64,000 bases of DNA from Cyclaneusma minus (taxonomy: Eukaryota; Ascomycota; Leotiomycetes; Marthamycetales; Marthamycetaceae), in assembly GCA_037179335.1 (NCBI GenBank), contig JAKZHN010000030.1, positions 62,001 through 126,000 on the forward strand. The letters run 5' to 3'. Positions 34,239 to 44,987 of this stretch are shown here, one piece after another; within the stretch, counting starts at the first letter, position 1; every line of letters begins with the position of its first letter. Made by a program: the position numbers and the translations under genes. The notes under the pieces were generated by a model. That model was not told where the DNA came from. It saw only the letters and a list, made by a program, of their open reading frames with translations, and ran no database searches.

Positions 34239-36381
34239 ATGGACAACAACAACCGCTTCCACCTGAATCTGGGCGGCCAGGACCGCTTTGCGCCCAACGA
34301 CCGCAACTACCCGACCACCCCGTCGACCTTCCCTCAACCCTACCCTCCAGGTCAAGGGCAGCAGTTCTCGAACCAAGCGCAGCCGCAGCAGTACGGCAAT
34401 CAGGGTCCCTCTGCTAACTACTTCCCGAACGGCCAGTACGCGAATGCCAACCAGTATCAGCAAGCATCGAATCTTCAACAGTACCAGGCAGCCCAACAAG
34501 CTCCTTACAACTCGCAGAACATGTACCAGCAGCAGCAGTCACCGCCAATGCAGTACCAGTCGCGCTCAGCCAATCCTGGTCAGGACCCCACCAATGGTCT
34601 AGCCCACCAGTTCTCCCATCAGAACCTTGGTGGAGGAGCTTCCAGGCAGCCTCAGTACAATCCCCAGTACAATGGTCGTCAAGCTTCTCCCTCACAGAGA
34701 CCTCGCACTTCTGGTAGCTCCGGCCAGCAGTCGAGCTACGGAAGTTACCTAGCCGCCCCAATGCCGAATCAAACGCAGGGTCAGAACACTGAGTTCCAGG
34801 TTGCTCCAGAGCGGAACCCCGAGCTGTATGGCAAAGTGGCCCAGAACAACCAGAAGAAGTGTTCCCAGCTCGCCAGCGATTTCTTCAAGGATGCGGTGAA
34901 GCGTGCACGAGAGCGTAACACTCGGTCAGTCCCATCAGTGTCCTTCGTTCAGGCATTGAATGTAATGTTTGCTAACACTTGCATGTAGCCAAAACGAGAT
35001 GGAAAAGAAACTGGCAGATCCCGAGCTTGACCAAAGGACCAAGGAGCAGATATGGGCACATGCAGGCAAACAAGAAGCCAAGTACCTGAGATTCCTGCGG
35101 ACGAAAGACAAGCCAGAGAATTATACCACCATCAAGATCATCGGCAAAGGTGCCTTTGGTGAGGTGAAGCTGGTCCAGAAGAAGTCTGACAGCAAGGTCT
35201 ACGCTATGAAGTCTCTCATCAAGACTGAGATGTACGTGAGAGACCAGCTGGCCCACGTTCGTGCCGAGCGTGATATCTTGGCCGAGTCCGACAGTCCCTG
35301 GGTCGTCAAGCTGTTCACCACCTTCCAGGACGCCAACTTCCTATACATGCTGATGGAGTTCTTACCTGGTGGTGATCTAATGACTATGCTCATCAAGTAT
35401 GAGATTTTCTCGGAGGACATTACTCGGTTCTACATTGCGGAAATTGTCCTCGCAATTGAGGCTGTCCATAAGCTTGGCTATATCCATCGGTCAGTTTTCC
35501 TCATCTCTGTTTTCAAATTCCTCGCATAAGTTCTGACAGTAACTGTATTCTAGTGATATCAAGCCGGACAACATCCTGCTCGATAAAGGCGGTCACGTCA
35601 AGCTCACTGATTTTGGTCTGTCCACTGGGTTCCAAAAGCTGCACGATAACTCTTACTATCAGCAAATGCTTCAGGGCAAGTCCAGCAAGCCTCGAGACCG
35701 CAACTCAGTCAATCTTGACCAGATCAACTTGACTGTGAGCAATCGTGGAGCCATCAATGACTGGCGAAAGTCTCGCCGTGTCATGGCCTATTCGACTGTT
35801 GGTACCCCAGACTACATTGCACCTGAGATCTTCACTGGACAGGGTTACTCCTTCGATTGTGACTGGTGGAGTCTTGGTACGATCATGTTCGAATGCCAGA
35901 TTGGATGGCCGCCATTCTGCGCTGAGGATCAGCATGACACCTACCGAAAGATCGTCAACTGGCGCCAATCCCTCTTCTTCCCCGAGGATGTCCAGCTGGG
36001 CGCAGAAGCCGAGAACTTAATCCGAAGGTATGTACTCTACAAGTCGTCTTAAAACATGTTACTAACCTGAGATGCAGTCTCATTTGCGACTCGGAGCACC
36101 GTCTTGGAAGAGGCTCTGCAGATGAGATCAAGAACCACCGATTCTTCCGTGGGGTCGAGTTTGACAAGCTCCGGTCCATCCGTGCTCCGTTCGAGCCTAG
36201 ACTGTCGTCCGCCATCGACACAGCTTACTTCCCAATCGATGAGATCAGCCAAACGGACAACGCCACGCATCTGAAGGCTGCCGCTGCTGCTGGTCAAGTC
36301 CAGCCAAAGGAGGAAGCGCCCGAGATGAGCCTGCCATTCATTGGCTACACCTTCAAGCGCTTCGACCAGAACTACCGTTGA
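34239..36381 (+). CDS. cot-1: NDR/LATS-family Ser/Thr kinase, COT1-like
   Basis: AGC kinase required for polar hyphal growth and septation in filamentous fungi (Neurospora COT1, yeast Cbk1). Exons 34239-34924, 34989-35489, 35554-36027 and 36078-36381 give 654 aa. Residues 1-~190 are Gln/Asn/Tyr/Pro-rich. The Mob-binding segment follows (KVAQNNQKKCSQLASDFFKD, AVKRARERN, LDQRTKEQIWAHAGKQEAKY). The kinase domain begins at ~278 (IIGKGAFGEVKLV), with VYAMKSL, the catalytic loop YIHRDIKPDNILL (~393-405) split by an intron, TDFGLSTG, the NDR-specific insert with basic DWRKSRRVMAYSTVGTPDYI, and the C-terminal hydrophobic motif PFIGYTFKRFD. The Mob-binding part and insert separate it from other AGC kinases. 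Confidence 0.95.
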
Positions 36382-36869
36382 GCCCTATCGAGAAGCATGC
36401 ATATGGTGCTCATCGAGTCAGGAGTTGCTTACGGTGCGATGAGATCCACAGTGCGGGAATGCCTCTTCCAGAAGAAGCTGGTCATCATAGTGGTTCCATC
36501 TGTCACATCGCGCTCCAGATAATAACAGCATTTGGCGCCTTGACATTTGCGGAGGAACTTTGGGATAGTGCGGTCAATGTTCTTCGGCATTCTCTGTATC
36601 ACCACATTTCTCCGTTCACAGTTCCTTCGGAGCACTGACGATTGCAGCCTCTCTTGATTTGTTCTGGGATAGGCTCGTCTGCAACAAGCTTGGCGTTTCG
36701 TCTCGGGGCCGATCACTAGGGATAACAAGCATGCATTTATGGCATCACTTGCCACACAGTGGCGAAGAACGGAAAGGGGCATAATTTAATGCACACACCA
36801 AGTTGTACATAGACTGGAACCTTAAAAACATTAAACAGAAATTGTCACCCGAACTTGTCAATTTGGTAT
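36382..36869. other. 3' flank of COT1-like kinase gene
   Basis: About 490 bp, probably the kinase 3' UTR; nothing else recognised before the MITE. Confidence 0.45.
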
Positions 36870-37160
36870 GGGAATCGCTAAATCGCATCTGGAGTCTTGA
36901 GATCGCATACAGACTAAGCTCGTTCGGTAATAATGTTCCCAAATCCCATTTATTTGGAATACTCTCAGTCATTTGAAATATTCCCAAGTACTTGGAATAC
37001 TTTCAGTTGTTTTGAATATTCCAAATTACTTGGAGTTTGTTTAGCTATCAAGGTCCAAGGAAAAGAACTACCGAAAGCGGCAGCGGAGGTATCCTTGAAT
37101 AGCCTAGTAGGCTTGATCTGTATGCGATCTTAAAACTCCGGATGCGATTTAGCGATTCCC
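36870..37160. mobile_element. Complete GGGAATCGC-type MITE (~291 bp) with a 19-bp array inside
   Basis: Ends are ~50-bp inverted repeats: left GGGAATCGCTAAATCGCATC..., right the reverse complement with about five differences, mostly C/T or G/A transitions. Between them, 36935-37035 holds five or six units of the 19-bp repeat (for example TCCCAAGTACTTGGAATAC). No coding capacity. Partial copies lie at 31418-31546 and 43837-43962. The target duplication is not clear (left flank TAT, right flank TTG). Confidence 0.75.
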
Positions 37161-37302
37161 TTGTGAATTCGGCATCTGTATATGACATTTGTGATTGCCA
37201 TTAATGATTGCCGCCCAAACCAACGCCCAAACACCTATGACTATGCCATCCCGTTGATTCACTACCTCTCCTGTTTAGTGCTCCACGGCGTATTACACTC
37301 TT

Positions 37303-38034
37303 TTATCCGCGCAATGGTGCCAAACCAGGCACACCACTATAGCGCTCTTCTCGCTCCGTCTTGAACATGACCTGGACCCAGAACTCCTTCAGATCCGAAT
37401 CCCACCACGTCCAAAAGCGCTCATTCGTCCGATCCACCTCCCTTGCCTGGAGCTTGAAGCCACAGGTCTCATACGGCTCGGCCGCCACCAACATGTACTG
37501 AAAGTTCTTGTCTGGCGGATCGTCGACCTTCTGCTCAAAGGCACTCATAAACCTAACCTTCGGCACCACGTCCGGCGAGATCTCGGGATACTGCAGCTGA
37601 AACAGCAGGCCCTGCTGCCTCGTAACCTGATCCCTCGTCTTCGTAATCTTGTAACCCGGCTTTCCGATCTTGATGACATTCCGTTTGACCAGACTCTGCG
37701 CGCCCACGATGCCCAAGGGCATGCCGGTGACTGGATCAATGCTTTGGGCTCCTTTGCCTTCTTTCTGCTCGCGGGCGGCGCGGCGCGCTAGGTTGGTTTG
37801 ATGCTTGCGGCCTTGGGTGTGCGCGAGGTAGGAGCCATCGTTTTGGTGCACTGTCAGACACAGACGGCATTCGAAGGAGCCGACGTGGTTTTTGAAGAAG
37901 TAGGGGTCTTTGTCGAGGTCGATGGTCTCGAGGGCGAGCTTGCGCAGACGCTCGCGGCGGTCGGCATTGGTGGCGGAAGTTCCGGCGACTCCTCCTCCGC
38001 CGAACTTGCTGCCGGCGCGGTTTTGGTAGTCCAT
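37303..38034 (-). CDS. PRP11: Splicing factor 3A subunit 2 (SF3A2/Prp11)
   Basis: U2 snRNP component needed for prespliceosome assembly in the nucleus. A single exon of 243 aa from MDYQNRAGSKFGGG, the near-universal SF3A2 start; an in-frame Met seven codons upstream (38055) is less likely. A matrin-type C2H2 zinc finger spans ~54-78 (FECRLCLTVHQNDGSYLAHT then GRKH). It is followed by RRAAREQKEGKGAQ, the KIGKPGYKITKTRD motif and the PRP11 beta-rich domain (FQLQYPEISPDVVPKVRFMS, FQYMLVAAEPYETCGFKLQ, ERFWTWWDSDLKEFWVQVMF). It lacks the long proline-rich tail of animal SF3A2, as usual in fungi. Divergent from the kinesin gene. Confidence 0.96.
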   Translation of the reverse strand: MDYQNRAGSKFGGGGVAGTSATNADRRERLRKLALETIDLDKDPYFFKNHVGSFECRLCLTVHQNDGSYLAHTQGRKHQTNLARRAAREQKEGKGAQSIDPVTGMPLGIVGAQSLVKRNVIKIGKPGYKITKTRDQVTRQQGLLFQLQYPEISPDVVPKVRFMSAFEQKVDDPPDKNFQYMLVAAEPYETCGFKLQAREVDRTNERFWTWWDSDLKEFWVQVMFKTEREERYSGVPGLAPLRG

Positions 38035-38730
38035 GACGATGGTAGGGGACTGCACTCGGGTGTGTACATGTATATGCAGTTGTTGAAGGTGGATGTGAGT
38101 TGCGTACGTGGAGACTGGATGGAACTTTGATGATATGCTTCTGCGACGGCGCCTAGGTTAGGCTGTTTCTCAGCCTGGCGATAAGGCGCTATACCAAGGA
38201 AGGCGTAGACTCGTGTCACACAAAGAATTACGGCGTCCAAACTGGCGTGCAACTGCTGGCCTGGCACGTGACCGTGGCCTTGGCGAACTCCAAATGACGG
38301 CCAGCTCAAGCGTGCTGCTAAAGTAGAGCATCGCGTCGTCGTGTTACCTCAGTAAACATCCACATAAACAAATTTGCCCTTTTCTATTGTACCCGCCCTG
38401 GATTGCGACGTCAGCTCCCGAGCTTATGCGCCGTAGCTTGCCCCGATTGCCTTCCGTTGCGGATTGACTTGCCTTCTACCCTTGCCCCCTGCGCCAGCGG
38501 ACGCCTTTGGAGCTGCGGAGCACCCGGCAAACTCAAAAGATCGTCTGCTCTGGTCGACCTATGGAGCTTCACAGTCCACCTACTCTGCCCCTATCTGCCA
38601 CCATCTGCCCACACTTCTAATCCGAGAGCAGTGGTGGGGCGGACCGGGCCGTGCTGTTGAGGTGTCCCTGACCGGCCCTCCATTTTCGGGACTCATCTAC
38701 AATACCTTCTAACCAAAGCGAATCTTCAAG
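38035..38730. promoter_or_regulatory. Divergent promoter region, SF3A2 / kinesin-3
   Basis: About 700 bp between start codons. Pyrimidine-rich towards the kinesin. Open frames on both strands here are short and domain-free. Confidence 0.4.
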
Positions 38731-41700
38731 ATGCCTCCCGCTGGAGGAGGGAACATCAAGGTGGTGGTCCGGTGCCGGCCATTCAATTCGCGAGGTACGT
38801 CCTGAATGCCCACTTGGTCGGTCATCGCAGGAGTTCAATGTTAACCGTACTCGCTCCTTGTAGAAATCGCCCGAGGGGCAAAATGTATCGTTCAAATGAA
38901 AGATACGCAAACTGTCCTTACACCACCAGAAACTACGGGCGCAAAAGGAAATAAGGATACGGGCCAAAAGGTGTTCGCATTTGACAGGTCTTACTGGTCT
39001 TTCGACAAGTCGGATCCGAGTTACGCAGGCCAAGAAGATCTCCACGATGATCTGGGAAAACCTCTCCTCGACAATGCATTTGGCGGTTACAACAATTGTA
39101 TCTTCGCGTACGGCCAGACGGGCTCGGGAAAGTCATACTCCATGATGGGATATGGGCAAGAGCACGGTGTTATTCCCAAGATCTGTCAGGACATGTTCAA
39201 GAAGATCGATGAGCTGCAACAAGACAAGAATCTGCAGTGTACCGTGGAGGTATCATATTTGGAAATCTACAACGAGAGGGTCCGAGATCTTCTCAACCCA
39301 GCCACGAAAGGAAACTTGAAGGTTCGAGAGCATCCCTCGACAGGTCCGTACGTCGAGGATTTAGCAAAACTCGTTGTGGGCAGTTTCAACGAGATCGAAC
39401 ACCTTATGGACGAAGGAAATAAAGCTAGAACTGTTGCGGCTACGAATATGAACGAAACGAGTAGTCGAAGTCATGCCGTTTTTACCCTCACTTTGACTCA
39501 AAAGCGCCATGATGTGGAGACGACTATGTCTACGGAAAAGGTCGCAAAGATCAGCCTGGTAGATCTTGCAGGTTCGGAGAGAGCGAACTCGACAGGTGCC
39601 ACCGGCGCACGTTTGAAGGAGGGTGCCGAGATCAATCGATCTCTGTCTACACTTGGCCGTGTTATTGCGGCTCTGGCAGATCTCTCGACCGGGAAGCCGA
39701 AGAAGAAGGGAGCGGGAAATACAGTGCCTTACAGAGACAGTGTTCTGACTTGGTTACTCAAAGATTCTCTTGGAGGTAACAGTATGACAGCCATGATCGC
39801 AGCTATCAGCCCCGCAGATATCAACTACGACGAAACCCTGAGTACCTTGCGGTATGCCGACAGCGCAAAGAGGATCAAGAATCATGCTGTTGTCAACGAA
39901 GATCCGAATGCCAGGATGATCCGCGAGCTGAAAGAGGAACTGGCACAACTACGCAGCAAACTGAGCGGGGGAGGAGGGGGAGCTGGCGGAGTGGCACCAG
40001 AAGAAGTCTACGCAGAAGGCACCCCGTTAGACAAGCAAATTGTCAGCATCACACAGGCCGATGGCACCATCAAGAAAGTCTCAAAAGCCGAGATCGCCGA
40101 GCAGCTAACGCAGAGTGAGAAACTCTATACGGACTTGAACCAGACTTGGGAGCAAAAACTCCAGAAAACTGAGGAAATCCATAAAGAGCGAGAAGCGAAA
40201 CTGGAGGAACTCGGCATCAGCATTGAGAAAGGCTTTGTGGGACTTCACACGCCGAAGAAGATGCCGCATCTTGTCAATCTCTCCGACGATCCCTTATTGG
40301 CTGAGTGTCTGGTGTACAATCTCAAGCCAGGTACAACGTTAGTCGGCCACGTGGATACCAACACTGTCTCAAGCTCAGAAATCCGTCTGAATGGAAGCAG
40401 AATCCTCCACGAACATTGCACATTCGAAAACGTTGACGGGATTGTCACGATTGTACCGAAGGAAGGGGCAGCTGTAATGGTCAACGGTAGGAGGGTGACA
40501 GAGCCTTGGCGACTCAAAAGTGGGTATCGTGTTATCCTAGGCGACTTCCATATTTTTCGATTCAACCATCCTATGGAGGCAAAGGCGGAAAGAGCAGAGC
40601 AGAGTCTGTTGAGGCACTCTGTTACCGCTGCTCAATTGCAGGAACTTGACAGAAGCACGCCCTCTCCCAGCCCACGGCCTGGCCACGAAAGAGGCTTCAG
40701 CACGGCTGCATCCGAAGCGGGCTGGAATAATGACCGTCCTGAGTCCCCAATGCCTGTCAGTCACAATGGACGGGACTCCGATTGGTCATTCGCGCGAAGG
40801 GAAGCTGCCAGCGCAATCCTTGGACCGGACCAGAAAATCGAGAAGTTGACTGACGAAGAGCTGAATCTACTCTTCGAGGACGTCCAGAAGGTCCGAGCGG
40901 AGCGCCAAATGGAGGAGGACATGGATTCAACAATGTCCTACCCCATCAGGGAAAAGTACATGTCGAACGGGACACTCGACAATTTTTCTTTGGATACGGC
41001 TCTCACGATGCCCTCGACGCCAAGGCAAGGCGAGGCTGATGATAAGATTAAGGAAGTGAGGGAAGAGATGCAGGCACAGCTGGATCATATCAAAAGTGCC
41101 GAAGCGGCCAATGTTGAGGTTGAAGAGATTAAAAAAGAGAAGGAAAAGATGGAAGAGAGTCTTCGTGAAGCTAAGGAAGAAATGACGAAACAACTGGAAG
41201 CCCAGCGAAAAGAGTATGAGGATCGAATAGAAAGGCTCGCACCTGCATCGTCGACGGCGAGATCTCTGATCGACACGTTGACTGATAAGGAAAAGGAGAC
41301 TGCTGCAAAAGTGTTGAAACACTGGAGAACGCGAAGATTCATTCGAATGGCCGAGGCCGTCTTGCAGTCGGCAGCCACGCTTAAAGAAGCCCAAATAATG
41401 AGCCAGGAGATGGACGAAAGCGTGGTGTTTCAATTTACTGTTATCGATGGTGGGCATGCCCTATGGTCATCCTACGACATGGTCTTGAACGGCATAGCAG
41501 ATGAAGGCGACGACGCATATCTCGAACAGACTCCAAAACCGTGTGTGGCGATCCGCGTCATCGACTACAGAGGCAGCGTCGTTCATATTTGGAGTTTAGA
41601 GAAACTTCGAGACAGAGTGCGGCTCATGCGGCAAATGCATCAGTACCTCGACAGACCGGAATACCTACAGCATTTTCGACTTGCAAATCCCTTCACGGAG

Positions 41701-43683
41701 ACTTGTATGCCACAGTACACTTTGGTCGGCGATGCTGATGTTCCGCTGGCTGCAGTGTTCGAGAGCCGTGTCCAAGACTTCACCCTTGATGTTCTTTCGC
41801 CTTATACTTCAGATGCCATCGGTGTGATCAAATTGTCTCTGGAGCCTTCATCGGCGCGAGCGCCTCCAAATACACTCAAGTTCAATGTTGTCATGCACGA
41901 CATGGTTGGCTTTGCGGAACGCGAGGGCACCGAAGTGCACGCCCAACTCTTCATTCCTGGGATCTCGGAGAACGGCGGTGTGACCACTACACAAATGATC
42001 ATCGACTTTGATGAAGGACCCATCCGATTTGAAAGTGTCCACAGCATGAGTGTCCCCATGTTCAGCGAAAAGACTGTGTGCTTAAAGATTGCGATCTTTG
42101 CTAAAGTATCGTCCATGCATCTGGATAAATTACTTAGCTGGGATGATATGCGAGACCACGAACCAGAGCGCACGCAGAAACGCAAGAAAGCACGAATATC
42201 AGAGTCGCAATTCTATTTGGAAGAAAAGCATGACTGCTTTGCTCGCATACAGATCTTAGAGCTCTCGGAAAGTGGCGAGTATCAGCCGGTTGAGGTTATA
42301 CAGACTAGCGAGGTCGACAGCGGAACTTTACAGTTGCATCAAGGCCTGCAGCGGCGACTCGTTGTGAGTTTGACGCACTCATCGGGCGATGCATTACCTT
42401 TGCAGGATGTCACGTCCCTGCGAGTTGGTCATATTCGATTGGTGGACCACGTTGGAAAGACACCAGACTTGAGTTCTCCATCGCCTCCCCTGTCTCTCAA
42501 ACTAGTCTCACCGCCGGTGATCAGAACAAATTCCAATGGAACTACCAATCTCACTATGACTGGTCAATGGGACTCGAGTCTACACGATTCTTTACTTCTG
42601 GACCGAGTCACATCCGATAAGTACAAGGTACAAATGGCCATTGAGTGGGATGTCGTGTCAAAAAAGCTTTCGGAGCCCATGAGATTCCGCACAGATGTCT
42701 GCTCCCAGATCCTTTCACGCTCTTATGTGCGTCAAAATTCGGTGTTCGCATCACTCTGGCAGAATGTACGCGTTGTTCATTCGATATCCAGCATTTTCTC
42801 CTTGAACATCCGGCCCCTTCCAGTTAAACGTGTTGGAGACTTGTGGCGAGCAAATACCCAACACGACTACGTCAAAGGCGAAGAGACTCTAGTGAACTGG
42901 ACGCCCAGGGGTGTATCGGTGGTGCACGATTATATAAACGCTCGAAAGCGTCGGCGGCGCCTTGCGGAATTAGAGGCAGCTAAATCCGTCTTTAGCAGCT
43001 CGGATCTTTTACCTCCAGCTCCCAAGTCCAAGCCCGAGAGCGGCGATACGCCAGAGAACGGTACAAATGCGCACGGTATCGATATCAACGGTACAAGTCT
43101 TGAAATAAGTGAAGCCAATGGAGCCCATGATAACGAGGATGAGCTGTCTCCCCACGACAGAGATATTCTCGCCAAATTCACAAAGCTCTGGAAATCCTGT
43201 CGAGATCCCACTTCAATAATCCTCGTGAACACGAACACCGAACCTCCCGTGGACGGCGTGCCTTCGACACCACCGCTAACAGAATCACCACGTCTTACAG
43301 CAACCATCACAGCCATGTCCAAGAACCCTACAGTCCTGAAAGGCGGCTATCTCTTGACACCTTCTGCCGATAGCTCCCGATGGGTTAGACGATTTGTTGA
43401 GCTCCGTCGCCCCTATCTGCACATCCACTCGGTATCCGATGGCGAGGAAGTCAGCATTGTCAGTCTGAAGAACAGTCGAGTGGACCACAAGCCACAAATC
43501 GCCAAGCTGCTCATGCGCGAGGGCACGGTAAACAGCGCGGACAGCGTGTTTGCCATTTACGGTAGCGACAATACTTGGCTCTTCAAGGCACGGAGCGAAA
43601 GAGAGAAGATCGAGTGGATTTTCAAAATCGATCAGGCGTACTTTGGGAGCAGTGGGAGCGGGAGTGGCGAAGATGAGATGTAA
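38731..43683 (+). CDS. Kinesin-3 motor, UNC-104/KIF1 type
   Basis: Plus-end-directed microtubule motor that moves early endosomes and vesicles along hyphae. Exon 1 (38731-38794) joins in phase to exon 2 (38864-43683), giving 1627 aa. The motor domain occupies ~1-360: IKVVVRCRPFNSRE, P-loop FAYGQTGSGKSYSM (Gly105-Ser112), switch I NETSSRSHAVF, switch II DLAGSERAN, and the neck after YADSAKRIKNHAVVNED. Coiled coil follows, then an FHA domain (~500-600, LKPGTTLVGHVDTNTVSSSE, RILHEHCTF), a second coiled coil (~740-820), the KIF1-type DUF region and a C-terminal PH domain (~1510-1615, LKGGYLLTPSADSSRWVRRF) for PI(4,5)P2 binding. All domains of the class are intact. Confidence 0.96.
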
Positions 43684-43836
43684 TGTGAGCCGTTAGGATA
43701 GGGCAGGCTTGGGGATCGCTGGCGTTACCGGGCTCTCTTGTGGAGCATTCTTTTCCCTTTGTTCGGGCGATACCCACTTGTTTGTATAGATGTTCCGGTT
43801 TAGATACGCAAGTTTGGCTGCCAGATAGTAAAGAAA
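43684..43836. other. 3' flank of kinesin gene
   Basis: Short 3' flank of the kinesin gene; nothing recognised. Confidence 0.4.
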
Positions 43837-43962
43837 GGGAATCGCTAAATCCGAAATCGCATTTGGAGTTTTGAAATCGCACACAGACTAAACCTGTTCG
43901 GTAATAATATTCCCAGTCACTTGGAATACACCCAGGCATTTCGAATTACTTGGATTTATATG
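43837..43962. mobile_element. Left end of a GGGAATCGC-type MITE (truncated)
   Basis: GGGAATCGCTAAATCCGAAATCGC, then CGCACACAGACTAAAC and GTTCGGTAATAATATTCCC, followed by two to three 19-bp units. These line up with the first ~120 bp of the complete copy at 36870. No right end is found before 46900, so the element is truncated or was broken by the adjacent 822-bp insertion. Confidence 0.65.
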
Positions 43963-44165
43963 CAAAGTATGGGCGAGACTTGAGAAAGCGGTGTGCGAGG
44001 CAGCTCGGAGTTGAACCAAAGCCTGCGAATTATGACAACACGCGAAGCAAGGAATCGGTGAAGGACATGTACATACTGCCATTTTTGGGTCAATATACCG
44101 TACCTAGACTGCAAAGACTCGAGATTGCTGCTCACTCCATCGACTTGTTTATACATACCTAAGTA

Positions 44166-44987
44166 CCTTAGCGGAGCGGGGGGATCTGGAGTTACGGTGT
44201 AGACACAGTTGCGCCACCGATTGCAACGTTGAAAAAAAAATACGATGGTATTAATTCCGTTGCGCTATTATTATATATTTGCAATCGCTATTTTTAAAAA
44301 AATTGCAAAAATGCTTTTAGACTTTATTTGAATTCGAATTTGCTATTTTTTTTTTATTTTTTTTTTACAATTTATAATTTACAAGCATTTATATTTATTA
44401 TTATACTATTATAATATTTATTATTATATTATATATTTTAAAAAATTATTATATAAGCTATTTTTATAAGCAGCCAAGCAAGCAAGCTGCTGCTGCTGCT
44501 ATTGCTGCTGCTAATTGCCTGCAGCTGGCAATTGGCAGCTGGCAGCTGTAAATAGCTTTAAATTTGTAGCCAATAGCTGCGCAAGCATGCTGCTGCTGCT
44601 GCCTGGCTATTTGGCTGCTTGGCTGCTGGCAGCTGGTAGCTAGCAGCTGTAAATAGCTTTAAATTTGCAGCCAATGGCTGCGCAAGCATGCTGCTGCTGC
44701 TGCTGCTGCCGCCTGGCTGCTTGGCTGCTTGGCTGCTTAATAGCTGTAAATAGCTTTAAATGTGCAGCTAGTGGCTATTATAATTGCGCGATTGTATAAA
44801 GATAATTAATTGCAAAATAATAATGGTTTTATAATGGCCCAATTAATATAAATTATACATTTTTTATTTATTATATAAAAAAATTATAATAGCGCCATTA
44901 ATTTTAATTATATAATAGTATTAATACCGTTTAGTTTTAAAAACCCGTGTCAATACCGTAGTTCCAGATCCCCTCCTTCCGCTAAGG
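44166..44987. mobile_element. 822-bp TIR element with AT-rich flanks and CTG-rich core
   Basis: Inverted ends of about 40 bp starting CCTTAGCGGA and continuing through GGGGATCTGGA, TACGGT and GACAC, with a TA on each side. Just inside, GGTATTAAT and its complement give a second inverted layer. The flanks are very AT-rich. The core (44465-44780) is built from CTGCTG/CAGCTG runs with a direct repeat of ~100 bp: AGCTGTAAATAGCTTTAAAT recurs near 44544, 44645 and 44743. No transposase frame. Probably a non-autonomous DNA transposon. Confidence 0.75.
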
